A stretch of 64,000 nucleotides of DNA from Chamaea fasciata (lineage: Eukaryota; Chordata; Aves; Passeriformes; Sylviidae). Made by a program: the position numbers and the translations under genes. Positions 39,135-50,504 of this stretch are shown piece after piece (position 1 is the stretch's first letter; every line of letters begins with the position of its first letter). Location: assembly GCA_029207755.1 (NCBI GenBank), contig JARCOQ010000002.1:116154051-116218050 (forward strand), given 5' to 3'. The notes below the pieces were generated by a model that was given only the letters and a program-made list of their open reading frames with translations, was not told the origin of the DNA and searched no databases.

Positions 39135-39945
39135 GCCCCTGGGGACAGTGACACACACCTGCAGCCTTGGTGACACCGACACACACCTGCAGCCCGTGGT
39201 GACACTGACACACACCTACAGCCCGTGGTGACACTGACACACACCTGCAGCCTTGGTGACAGTGACACACACCTACAGCCCCTGGTGACACTGACACATC
39301 CCTGGTGACACTGACACACACCTGCAGCCCTTGGTGACACTGAGACCCACCTGCAGCCTTGGTGACACTGACCTGCAGCCTTGGTGACAGTGACACACAC
39401 CTGCAGCCCTTGGTGACACTGACACACACCTACAGCCCGTGGTGACACCGGCACACACCTGCAGCCCGTGTTGACACTGACCTGCAGCCCGTGGTGACAC
39501 TGACACACACCTGCAGCCCGTGTTGACACTGACCTGCAGCCCGTGGTGACACCGACACACACCTACAGCCCGTGGTGACACCGACACACACCTGCAGCCC
39601 GTGTTGACACTGACCTGCAGCCCGTGGTGACACTGACACACACCTACAGCCCTTGGTGACACTGACACACACCTGCAGCCTTGGTGACACCGACACACAC
39701 CTGCAGCCCGTGGTGACACCGACACACACCTACAGCCCGTGGTGACACTGACACACACCTGCAGCCTTGGTGACACTGACCTGCAGCCCGTGGTGACACT
39801 AACACACACCTACAGCCCTTGGTGACACTGACACACACCTGCAGCCTTGGTGACACTGACACACACCTGCAGCCCGTGGTGACACTGACCTGCAGCCCGT
39901 GGTGACACTGACACATCCCTGGTGACACTGACACAACAACAGACA
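39135..39945. repeat. 28-bp minisatellite with 22-bp short form, about 29 copies
   Basis: Unit contains GGTGACACTGACACACACCT followed by GCAGCC(C/T); a short form lacks ACACAC. CTGCAG/CTACAG and CCCGTGG/CCTTGG variants alternate. Located 0.9-1.7 kb upstream of the IFNGR2 start codon. Confidence 0.95.
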
Positions 39946-40027
39946 GGTGAGAGTCTCACAGCCTTTAACCCTGACACAAAGCGTGAACGCCAGGAAGGAG
40001 CTTAAAAATCCCTCTGAGCCTGTCTGC

Positions 40028-40565
40028 TGCCGGAACCCTGACCACTGAGAATTCCAGCCTTTGGAATTGACACGCACCAAGCCCCAGGCAAACACTGCAT
40101 CGCACCTGAGCCGTGGAAAAGGCTCCCAAAATGGAGTGACAGCTCTGGGATTGTGGCTGTGGGGTTTGGATAGAAGGGTGTGATAGCACAGGGTGGGAAA
40201 CTCAGAGCTGGAGGGTTTAGAATACAGTAATATGGAGAGAAAGCAGGATGGAGGGTTTAGGGCAGAGGCTGAGTCCTTCTTTTTCACCTTCTTCTCCATG
40301 CTCTGGGTGGGGGTTTGGAATGGGGTAGAAAAGTCCCCACTGCGGGCCAGGGGTGGTTGGTTATTGGGTTAAAAGTCAAAATCATTCAGGAGTAATAATT
40401 GGACAGTTTATCCTTAAAAGGCCTTGGAGAGTGACAGAGCCAGAGCCATTCCTCACTTTGTTAGCCAGAACTCAGTTTGTGAGACTGTATTATAAATAAG
40501 AATTAATAAACATCTGAGTCCAAGCATGAAATCCTTCTCTTGAGCGTTTATTCCCGACTCTGACA
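40028..40565 (+). mobile_element. probable LTR (copy B)
   Basis: About 538 bp ending CCCGACTCTGACA. It contains the GGTTGGTTATTGGGTTAAAA block, TATAAATA and AATAAA as in copy A. The 3' flank GAAAAGAAGATAAA is shared with copies C and D, which suggests either a longer element or remnants of an internal leader. Confidence 0.65.
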
Positions 40566-40910
40566 GAAAAGAAGATAAAGAAACAACACAGTCTGCTGCC
40601 ACTCTGCCCGAGCTGCCCTGACCCTGCGGGGAAGGTGAAACCTCTCCCAAGGCTCTGCTGAGCCCGTCAGGCTCCGGAATTTCCCTGCAGCCTCACCCTG
40701 TACTGGGGAGAGATCCTTGAATCCCAGCCCCGGGGCTGGGCAGGAGCCCCGGGTGACTCAGGGAGGGGGACAGGCTGTGACACCCCCGCCCTTCTAAACG
40801 GGGACGTTAACCAGCAAAACAGAGCCTTCAGAGGGCTCTTTAGGCTGAGGGGCACCTCAATTAATGAGATTTTGGTTGGCGAAGTATGGGGTCTTTATCT
40901 TCTTTTCTTC

Positions 40911-41449
40911 TGTTAGAGCCGGGATTAAATGCTCCAGAGACGGTGTTCCTGTTTGGACTCAGAGGTTTGTAAACTCTTGTCTTTGTTACAGTCTCACAAG
41001 CTGTGAGTTCTGGCTGACAAGGTGGAAAACGGCTCTGCCTCTGTCTCTCTCCAAGGGCTTTTAAGGATAAACTGTCCAATTAACAAAGGACACCTGAATT
41101 ATTTTGACTTTTAACCCAATAACCAACCCCCCCTGGCCCGCAGTGGGGACTTTTCTACCCCATTCCAAACCCCACCCAGAGCATGGAGAAGAAGGTGAAA
41201 AAGAAGGACTCAGCCTCTGCCCTAAACCCTCCATCCTGCTTTCTCTCCATATTCCTGTATTCTAAACCCTCCAGCTCTGAGTTTCCCACCCTGTGCTATC
41301 ACACCCTTCTATCCAAACCCCACACCCACAATCCCAGAGCTGTCACTCCATTTTGGGAGCCTTTTCCACGGCCTCAGGTGCGATGCAGCGTTTGCCTGGG
41401 GCTCGGTGCCTGCCAGCACAGAGAGTCTGGAATTCTCCGCGTTCCAACA
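40911..41449 (-). mobile_element. probable LTR (copy C), inverted relative to copy B
   Basis: On the minus strand it runs TGTTGGAAC...GGCTCTAACA, about 539 bp with TG...CA ends. It matches copy B over nearly its whole length. The two copies face each other 3' to 3' with 345 bp between them. Confidence 0.65.
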
Positions 41450-43320
41450 ACGAAGGAGGCGTGGAGGAACTGGAAATTAAAGGAACTCGACTTGTGAGTG
41501 ATGCAGTGGGGTTTCCCTCCTCCCTTCTGCTAAAGGACACCATTTGTTACAGAAATCCCAGAACTTGTCACGCCTGCTTGCCCTTTGCCAAACCGGAGGG
41601 GAAACTTGGGCAGGGTTTTGGTTTCGCCCCAGCTCCGTCTTATCTGGAGTTTCCTGATAAGTCAAAGCCCAAGAAATTTCTCTCCTGGGGTCCTGTCTGG
41701 TAGGAGGGAGGTCAGGGTGAGAAAGTGTTGATGGAAGATGTGGTTTCCACCATCAGTTGATGAGGAATGGTTTATTCAAACTGGGAGCTTAAGGAGAATG
41801 GGGAGAATGCAGAATAGAGGGATTTAATGAAGACAGAGGGAAGACAAACCTGGATTTAATGCAGCATCCAATCAAAAAGAAAACAAAATCAACAATCCAG
41901 GAAATCTGCGGAACCTACAGGAGTTCAGGGATAATTCTGTGTATTGGATTCCTTGTCTTTGAGCCGAGGGAGAGGGAAGCAAAGTCAGTGTCAAACCAGG
42001 GAGGGATAAACGGTCCCGTGGTTTTCCTGCAGCCAAATTTCTGTCACAGAATCTTGAAAAAAAACCAACTGAATCTACAAAAAGATAAAGAAGGTGCCCA
42101 AAAATAACAGAGAGAGAGAGAGAGGGGGGAAATGAATCCATTGGCAGACCCAGGGGCAGTTCCACAGCAGGCAGATCGGGATGTGAACGATTTTAGGACC
42201 ACGATGGTCTGGGAGAGAAATCAGCCGCTGCCTTGTGTTCCTCAATTGTCCCTGTGCTCGTGTGAAGAAGCCCAGGTGACGCAGTCAGGAAACTGAAACG
42301 AGAAGGAAAAGCAAGAAGGATCCCCTGCCCTGTTGAAATTACACTTCAGAGAGCCTTAAACAAATTCCAGCCTTATTATACCAAAAGCTCTTCAAACTCT
42401 CACCTCGTTCCTTTGCCGCTCCCGGTGTTTGCTCCCGGGATTTTCAACCTTCCTCCTGGAGGAGAACCAGGATTGAGCCGTTTGATGGTGACATGAAAAC
42501 AGTTCTTACAGAAAGCCCGCAGGGGTCTGGCCAGCTGCAAACCCTCCCACTGCACACTTTGCTGTGGTGCCTCTGCTGATGTTTTTGGGGTGGTCTGGAC
42601 CCTCATGTGGCAGCTGGGGCCTCTTGGGGGTAGATGGAAAATGATTGGGATGTGTAAAGGGGCATCTCCGGATAAATATTTAGGTCTCAATTTCCAGTCC
42701 TGCCCTGCCCTGGGTCCTGTCCCTCCATCCTTTGTCCCCAGTCCCTCTCCTGGAGCCTCTTTAGGCCCTGGAAGGTGCCACACTCAAGGTCCAGGTAAAG
42801 AGGGTTAAGGAAATTATGTCACCCCTGAAAGGGAGAGGTCACAAAGAGATCAGGAAGGAAAAAAAAGAAAACAACTCCTCCCTGCCTGGGTTGTGTGGGA
42901 TGTTGTGTGTCCCGAGCTAGAGCAGGATTTTGGGTTTGCTGGTGAATTCAGAGCTGGGCCCGTTGTGCGTGCGCATTTCACCGCATTGTCAGGCTTAAAG
43001 TGAAAAAAACCAAAAACTCAAAAAGGGATTAGTGATTCACTTACAGTAAATCTGTGATGAAATCGAGACAGAGGAAGCGCAGTCGGGCAGTGCCTGATCA
43101 GAGCAGAGCCAACAGAGATCTGCTTCTGTGGAGACATAAACAGCCTGTCCTGGCAGGAATCAGCTTGTCTGCCTGGTCAGCTTTTCTGGGAAAAGCCTTG
43201 TCTCGGGGAATGAGATTCATCCTTAATTTGGGGTGTCTGGGCATGACGCTGAGAGCGGTCAAGAGCTGCAAGAACAAAAAGATCCCGGTGGCCAAAGGGA
43301 GTCGGTTCTCTAATGGTGAC
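41450..43320. other. intergenic, no recognised gene
   Basis: Short ORFs without family signatures; a (GA)n run near 42110-42125; a CR1-like scrap around 42705-42785; and an ISRE-type motif at 42289-42299, listed separately. Confidence 0.5.
42289..42299 (+). promoter_or_regulatory. ISRE-type motif GAAACTGAAAC
   Basis: Matches the core interferon-stimulated response element GAAANNGAAA(C), bound by IRF proteins and ISGF3. It lies between IFNGR2 and IFNAR1, 4 kb upstream of the IFNGR2 start. One occurrence of such a motif is easily chance. Confidence 0.35.
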
Positions 43321-43334
43321 ATTTAGGGAGAATC

Positions 43335-43695
43335 CCAAATTGGATTGGGTTTGGAGGGACCTTAAATCCCACCCCGTGCCACCCCTGCCACGGCAGGGAC
43401 ACCTCCCACTGTCCCCAGTGTCCAGCCTGGCCTTGGGCACTGCCAGGGATCCAGGGGCAGCCACAGCTGTGCCAGGGCCTGCCCGCCCTGCCAGGGAAAT
43501 TCCTTCCAATATTCCGTCTAATCCTGCCCTCCTGCAGTTTCAGGCCACTGTCCCCTGTCCTGTCACTTTCTGCCCATATAAAAAGTCTCTCTCCATCCTT
43601 TTAACCCCTGCAGGCCCTGCCAGGGGCTCGGAGCTCTCCCTGGAGCTTCTCCTCTCCAGGGGAGCAGCCCCAGCTCTCCCAGCCCGGCTCCAGCG
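43335..43695 (-). mobile_element. CR1 LINE 3'-end fragment
   Basis: Antisense: GGATTGGGTTTGGAGGGACC, CACGGCAGGGACACCTCCCA, GGGCACTGCCAGGGATCCAG, then CTCCCTGGAGCTTCTCCTCT. The middle part lacks the usual GGAGCCCCTTCAGG block. Confidence 0.85.
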
Positions 43696-43814
43696 GCTCC
43701 TGTGGACGAGGATCCCCGGTGGATCAGTTCTTGGTGGGGGAGTTTTCCAGGCAACGTGTAGGAAATGGGAACAGGAATTTTAGGAGCGCACCCTAAGGCA
43801 CCTTCCGTGCCTGA

Positions 43815-43930
43815 ACGCTGGGTCTGGTAGCAGCAAACTCAGCCCCAGGGTCACCCAACCCCTGTCCCCAAGGGCCACGTGCAGACCCCTCTGGGACCCT
43901 CCCAGTGACAGGGACTCCACCAGACTCGTG
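43815..43930 (-). mobile_element. CR1 LINE remnant, ORF2-tail type
   Basis: Antisense scrap: GTCACCCAACCCCTGTCCCC, GGGCCACGTGCAGACCCCTC, CCCAGTGACAGGGACTCCAC. Confidence 0.65.
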
Positions 43931-43934
43931 ACCT

Positions 43935-44700
43935 GAAATCGGGGTTTTAATTTGGGCGTTTTTAATCGGAGCCATTCACTGTATTTACGTCTGAGTGAAG
44001 TCGTATTTTCCTGTTCTGTCAGCGTCAAGGTTGATTTCTGTATGGCTCAGTTCGGGTTAAGCGTTGCTCAGCTAAATTGTGTTGTTCTAAGTTCTGTTAA
44101 GTTCGGGCCCTGTTAAGTTTAGGTTACTTTTAAATCTTGCTAAGTTTAAGCTTTATAAAGTTCAGATGATGTTAAATCATTATTATATCCTATTTAAGGT
44201 TTTCTTGCATGTAAGCTTTATTAGATCCATTCAGTGTAAAAATTCTGTCATATAATTTAAAATCCTTTCTGCCAAAATTTATTCCTATCGCTTTCCGGTG
44301 TTGTTGGATTTTAAAGCCGCCCTAAGTTTTGTTAAAACACGCTCATCTAACTTGCAGAGTCTGGTTCTTTTCCTCTCAGATTGAAGACAGCTTCGACTGA
44401 AACAGCTGTGACAAAACGCTGGTAAAGAAAAAAACCGACCCGTTCGTTTGTCAGAAGGTTTGTTTGTCTCTGCCCCGTGAGAAAGGGAGGGGATGAGGGG
44501 AAGGTGGGCACGGCAGGGATGGGAAAAAGCCTCGGGGAGGTCACCGGGGGCCTCGAGGAAAACCCCGAGAGCCGAAAAGGGCAGTTTGCTGGGAAGGAGT
44601 GGAAGGAGAGTTCCTGTGACTCACTGGAGGAACTCGGCAGTGGTGAGAGGAGGGGAACGCTCCTGCTCTTATAAACAAGGCCAGATGTGGTCGGGGAGGC
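43935..44700. other. intergenic, no recognised gene
   Basis: Contains a loose run of GTTAAGTT/CTAAGTTT motifs between 44040 and 44180, a possible decayed repeat. Nothing else identified. Confidence 0.4.
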
Positions 44701-44702
44701 AG

Positions 44703-45222
44703 GCAGGGCGAAAGAGATTCTCCAGGGAAAGGAAGAGCTTCTCCAGGGAAAAAAAGAGATTTCCCAAGGGAAAGGAAGAGATTTTCCAGGAGAAGGAAGA
44801 GATTTTCCAGGAGAAAGAAGAGATTTTCCAGGGGAAGGAAGAAGAGATTTTCCAGGGGAAAAAAGGAGATTTTCCAGAGGGAGGATGAGATTTTCCAGGG
44901 GAAAAAAGAAGAGATTTTCCAGGGGAAAGAAAAAATTCTCCAGGGAAAAGAAGAGATTCTCCAGGGGAAGGAAGAGATTTTCCAGGGGAAAAAAAAGAGA
45001 TTTTCCAGAGGGAGGATGAGATTTTCCAGGGGAAAAGATGAGATTTTCCAGGGGAAAGAAGAGATTCTCCACGGAAAGGAAGAGATTTTCCAGGGGAAAG
45101 AAAAAATTCTCCAGGGAAAAGAAGAGATTTTCCAGGAGAAGGAAGAAGAGATTTTCCGGGGGAAAGAAGAGATTTTCCAGGGGGAAAGAAGAGATTTTCC
45201 AGGGGGAAAGAAGAGAGCTCCA
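44703..45222. repeat. 21-bp minisatellite with TTTTCC-AGG-GGAAA palindrome, about 23 copies
   Basis: Units of 20-24 bp: GAGATTTTCCAGGGGAAAGA with GAGATTCTCCAGGG and AGAAGGAAGA variants. Each full unit has an interrupted inverted repeat TTTTCC...GGAAA, with Rel/NFAT-like cores on both strands. Located about 6.5 kb upstream of the IFNGR2 start. Confidence 0.95.
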
Positions 45223-46490
45223 GGGATGCAGTGCAATCGCTCTGTCAGGCCCTTTACTGGATCTGATTTTTAATTTGCCTTTACCTGGTCAGCAGATGGA
45301 GCTCAAAGCCTCAGGTTCCGACACAGGTGTGCCAGGAGCCCCCCCCTCACCTTTCCCCAAAAATCCTGGATGGAAATCAATCCAGCCCTGTAGGAAAGGG
45401 AGAGAAAGCTCCCACAAGCCAGGCAGAGCTGCCACTGGCACCTTTGTGTCCTTCGTTACAACAATAACAAAGCAAACTAAATCAAAGTGACGGGGTTTTC
45501 CAAGTGGCCCAGCCCAAGTTCCTTCGGCCCTCTGCCACATTAACCACGTCACCTGTCGCTTTTTATTGAGGTCTGATCAGCAATTTCAGGAATTTTGCAC
45601 TTGACTGTGGTGCCGGCATGGTTCGGCATCCCTGAATAAACAGCCACCGGCTGCTGGTCTCTCTCTTAGATAAGGATTTCCTGGTGTCCCGGTGGTTTCC
45701 TTTGCAAAGGAAAGGAGAAAACCAGGGGAAGCCAACAGCTGCTCTCCAGGGATTTCCAGATCTTTTGGATTAAAAAAAAAAAAAAAAACAAAAAAACCCA
45801 ACCAAAACCCACAAAATTTGTCAAGTTCACCCAATCACTTTTCCCAAGGAGCCAAATTTACTGATTTGTCCTGGCTGCCCCACGATGTCCCGCGGGGTTT
45901 TAGGGGAATGTGAATTAGGGTGTAATGGCAGCTTTAAGGGCTGGGTGGGGGTTTTTAATGGGAAAACAAGGAATTATCAGCTGGGATGAAAAGCAGACTT
46001 TTCATCCACCACTCCTCTCAGGTAAATCTTTGCTGGAAAGAACTGCAGGAATTTTTGCTCCAATTCCCAGAAATTTATTTAAAATTGTCCGTGATTAATC
46101 GCCGCAGCGAGTCTTAGGGGGGAATTCAGATTATCTGGCACGGGCAGCAACGGCAAATAATTCTCTTTGCCAAAAAGTGGCACTTTGGGTGCTCTGGAAA
46201 TCTGCAGGGAGGGAAGGTGGGAATTCAGGGCATGGGGTTTCATTAGCAGGGAATTTTCATTTCATTCTGGCGTCAGCCTACAAGAGGGACGCCTTCCACT
46301 GTCCCAGGCTGCTCCAAGTGTCCAACCTGGCCTTGGTCAGCGTGTGATTTAATAGATGATATTTAATATGTTTTATTTTTAGGAGGAATCCTGTCCCTGT
46401 GCAGCCACAGCAGCACCGAGCTCTGTTCAGTGCCCCAAACACAACCCCGGAGTGCTCGGCTCTGCTCCAGCAAAGCTTCCCACAAAGCCA
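45223..46490. other. intergenic, no recognised gene
   Basis: Includes a segment near 45600-45680 with AATAAACAGCCACCGGCTGC that looks like the R-U5 part of a retroviral LTR, and a CR1 scrap near 46285-46335. No genes identified. Confidence 0.4.
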
Positions 46491-46499
46491 CCCAAGTCC

Positions 46500-46765
46500 C
46501 ACCCAAATCCCCCCAAATTCCACCCAAAATTTCCCCTAAATCCCCCCAAATCCCACCCAAATCTCCCCAAAATTCCCCCCAAATCCCCCACAAATTTCCC
46601 CTAAATCCCACCAAAATTTCCCCTAAATCCCACCCAAATTCACCCCAAATCCCACCCAAATCCCCCCAAAATTCCCCCCAAATCTCCCCAAAATTTTCCC
46701 CAAATCCCACCAAAATTTCCCCTAAATCCCACCCAAATTCCCCCCAAATTCCCCCCAAATCCCAC
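46500..46765. repeat. C-rich minisatellite (CCCAAATCCCCC)n
   Basis: About 20 copies of an 11-15-bp unit CCCAAATCCC(A/C)CC or CCAAAATTTCCCC. Spurious SP/NPP-repeat ORFs run through it. Confidence 0.9.
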
Positions 46766-46829
46766 ATGGATCCACCACCCTGAGCTCTCTGCTACAATTT
46801 TATTTCTCACCTGGGATTCCCCATCAAGG

Positions 46830-47825
46830 ATCCGGCTCTGAGCTAATAAAAAACTCTAATAATGGAGAAATAAAACCTAATCATCTCTAAATAAGTAAAA
46901 CTCAACAATATATAAACCAAAACCTAATCCATTCTAAACAAGTAAAGCCTAAGAATAAATAAACCCAAACCTGATCAATTCTAAATAAACAAATGAGGCC
47001 TAATAATGAATGAAACCGAACCAAGTAGAAGCAAATAAAACCTAATAATAAATAAATAAACAGACCCCAATCGATTCTAAATAAATAAAACTTAGTCATA
47101 CATAAACCAAAACCAAATGAATTCTAAATAAACAAACGAGACCTAATAATAAATAAATAAAACATAACCAATTAGAAACAAATTAATCCTAATTAAAAAA
47201 ATAAATAAATAAATCCCAATTAATTCTAAACAAATAAAACTCAATAATATATAAAACAAAACCTAATCAAATCTAAATAAGTAAAACCTAATAATAAATG
47301 AATAAAACCTATTATAAACAATAATAAACCTATACAAATTAATTCTAAACAAATAAAACCTAATAAAGAAACGAACAAACCCTGGTCAAACCTAAATAAA
47401 TAAAATCCAATAACAAATGAAACCTAATCAATTCTTAATACATAAAGCCTAACGATGAATAAATAAACCCTAATCAATTAGAAATAAATCAATCCCAATA
47501 ATAAGTAAACAAGCCCTAATCAATTCTAAAAAATAAACAAAACCTAATAATAAATAAATAAAATCTAATCAGATGGCAAAGAAATAAATAAGCCCCAAAT
47601 AATAAATAAAACCGAATAAATGATAAATAAATAAAACCAAATAATAAAGAAATAAAGCCCAAACAATTATAAATACATAGATCCCAATAACAAACTTGAT
47701 AAATAAACCAACAAAACCTAATAATAAACAAATAAAACCTAACCAGTTATAAGTAAATCCTAATAATAAATGAATAAAGCCTAAGCAAATATAAATACAT
47801 AAACAAGTGAGCCCTAAGAATAACA
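46830..47825. repeat. AT-rich minisatellite with many AATAAA
   Basis: About 1 kb of degenerate AAATAAATAAAACCTAATAA and CCTAATCAATTCTAAATAA blocks. The + strand contains dozens of AATAAA hexamers; the minus strand gives F/Y/L-rich spurious ORFs. Confidence 0.9.
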
Positions 47826-47978
47826 AAGCCCAGTCAGAGAACCCATTCCAAAGGCAGAAATCCTGGGACGGCGCCAGCACAGGGTCCAGCCTCGGCAAAC
47901 CGTCCCCAGCGGAGTCCTTGACTCAATCCCAGGGCACAAAACTTCTGGAAAATTCTGTCCCATCACCCTCCCCTGCCC

Positions 47979-48511
47979 TGCGGGAACCCCGGGCACGCAG
48001 AATTCCAGCCTTTGGAACTGGCAGGCACCGAGCCCCAGGCAAACACTGCATCGCACCTGAGCCGTGGAAAAGGCTCCCAAAATGGAGTGACAGCTCTGGG
48101 ATTGTGGCTGTGGGGTTTGGATAGAAGGGTGTGATAGCACAGGGTGGGAAACTCAGAGCTGGAGGGTTTAGAATACAGGAATATGGAGAGAAAGCAGGAT
48201 GGAGGGTTTAGGGCAGAGGCTGAGTCCTTCTTTTTCACCTTCTTCTCCATGCTCTGGGTGGGGGTTTGGAATGGGGTAGAAAAGTCCCCACTGCGGGCCA
48301 GGGGGGGTTGGTTATTGGGTTAAAAGTCAAAATAATTCAGGTGTCATTTCTTAATTGGACAGTTTATCCGTAAAAGAGATAAGAGACAGAGCCATTTTCC
48401 GCCTTGTTAGCTAGGAGCGCTGTGGGACTCACCTCTCGTGAGACAAGAACTAAAAAACATCAGAGTCCAAATAGGAGATATGGTCTGCAGCGTTGAATCC
48501 CGACTCTGGCA
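47979..48511 (+). mobile_element. probable solo LTR (copy D)
   Basis: About 533 bp, TGCGGGAAC...CGACTCTGGCA, same family as A, B and C. Its 3' signals are decayed (AATAAA replaced by ACTAAAAAAC). Confidence 0.6.
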
Positions 48512-49560
48512 AAAAGAAGATAAAATGTTACAGGGGCTGGGAGCTGGGGTTGAATTTATCCCACAAACCCCAGCAGGGATGGGGTCTCTGGTGACACAGA
48601 CGCCCAGTTTGAGGCATTGCCCTGCAATTTCAACACCCACAGTGAGAAATCCAAGTTGACCCGGGGCACTTGACAGGATTCCATCACGAGCAGCACAGAT
48701 TCAGGGAAGAGAATCACGGAATTCCGGAACCATCCGGGCTGGGAGGGACCTCCAAGCTCGTCTTGTTGGGAATATCTTGAACACAAGGAAAAGGAAACCC
48801 CCCCAAGGGCCGCATTCCTCAGAAATGCCTTGGAACTGAACAAATCCATGGAATTACAATTCCTTTATGGGCTGAGATGAAGAGGTCTGTGGACTGTAAC
48901 ATTCGGGGCAAATCCTTTTTCCAGTATTTCTGGATCCACCTGAAAAATCAGAATGAGGCTGCCTTGGGTATTTAGGAACTTAATTTTCCCGTTTAAATAC
49001 TTGATACTAAAATCATTATCATCGTTATCATTATTGTAGTTATTGCTATTATTATTATTATTATTATTTCCATATTAGATATTTAAATACCGATTGAATC
49101 AAGGAGTTTTCCCAACTCACTCTTCTGCTTTTGCTGCTTCGGAAAAGAGCTGGTACAAGGTTTTCTACAGGCACACTTAGAGCAGAAAATACCATAAGAA
49201 TAAGAATAAATATCCATTCATTAGCATCCTTTTTGGTTCTGCATTCCAGAGGAAAATGGGGATTGCCTGTGAATTATCCTTGCCTGAATTCTCTTTCCTC
49301 TTTCAGGAACATTCACTGGCTGCTTTGCTTAAAATCTGGCAGTGAAATCCTTCCCGCGAATGAACTTCTGCGCAAACCATGCCATTAATTCAGCGCCTGT
49401 CTCATTTAGACGGGATACCCCATTGTCTCCCTCACATCGGGGTTTTCCAGGAAGGACAGCTCCTCGTGGGAACTTCCCAGGGATCCACAGGGCCAGCTCC
49501 CATGGCACCACACCAAGAACACACAGCACCCAGAGAGGGATAAGAAGCAAATGTGCAAAA
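48512..49560. other. intergenic before the IFNAR1 3' end, no recognised gene
   Basis: Holds a CR1 terminal scrap (48720-48765) and an (ATT)n run near 49040-49070. Confidence 0.5.
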
Positions 49561-49566
49561 TTTATT
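49561..49566 (-). terminator. IFNAR1: possible IFNAR1 poly(A) signal
   Basis: AATAAA on the minus strand (+ TTTATT), about 2.3 kb after the IFNAR1 stop. Nearer signals are not obvious because the intervening sequence is array and CR1. Confidence 0.35.
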
Positions 49567-49964
49567 ATGTTCTTCAATGAACACAGGGATAGAAAATTTA
49601 TAAAATTAGGAGATATCTTCAAAATTAAAAAACGAGGATACATAAACACCAAGAGTTCCTAGTCAGAACAAAAACCAGCAGCCCGTGGGATGCTCAAACC
49701 CAGCTGACTCCAGAGCAGGTTCTTCATAAAAAAATAAGGTACTTAAAAAAAAAAAACCAAAAACAATTACTCTGGAAGACAGCGGAGTCAGCGTGGAAAA
49801 CATGGAATATGGCAACTGAAATGTTACTGCAGCACACCCTGATTGTCCAAAGAAAAGTCTGCTGGCAAAACAGGACTGAGCTGGGAAAGCTCCGAGCGCC
49901 CAGCTCGGCCCTCTGCTAAAGGCACTCCCTGAATTCCACTGAGAGCTCCAGAATGAGTTTGGAG

Positions 49965-50065
49965 ACACCCTAAAGCTCATCCCAAGGCAGCCCTGCCATG
50001 GCACGGACACCTCCCACTGTCCCAGGCTGCTCCAAGCCCCGGTGTCCAACCCGGGACACTCCGGG
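49965..50065 (-). mobile_element. CR1 LINE 3'-end fragment
   Basis: Antisense tail within the probable IFNAR1 3'UTR: CCTAAAGCTCATCCCAAGGC, GCACGGACACCTCCCACTGT. Confidence 0.75.
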
Positions 50066-50504
50066 GACAGGGAGTGAGGCATGGGACAAGGCCTGGGAGC
50101 ATCCCCAGCCACGTCCAGGAGGAACCCCGGGAGGAATCATCAGGGATTCCATCAGGAATCCGTGAGGAACCCCGTGAGGAATCCCATCCTCCTCACCGCT
50201 GCTCCTCTTGCTCCCTCTGGCACCGTCAGCTCTGGACCCGCTGAGCCGAGCGCAGGGAGGTGGCGGAGAAAGCGACAATTGCACAGGGTTGTGCCCGGCA
50301 GGGATTTCCTCTGGCTCTGTAAACACCGCGAGCAGCTCCACACACGGGAGCAGCTCTGCTGGAGCAGGGAGGTTCTGCTCTCCAGCTTCAAGTAGAGAAG
50401 TGCCCAAAGCTGCCCCTGGGGCACAGGGCCAGCCCCGGCTGGGGGGGACACTGGGGACATCGCCCCAGCCAGGGCAGCTCTGGGAACACAAACCCAGCCA
50501 CCCC

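Noticed and set aside
40028..41449. Complete provirus bounded by copies B and C
   Set aside because: The LTRs are inverted, not direct, and only 345 bp lie between them with no gag, pol or env reading frame.
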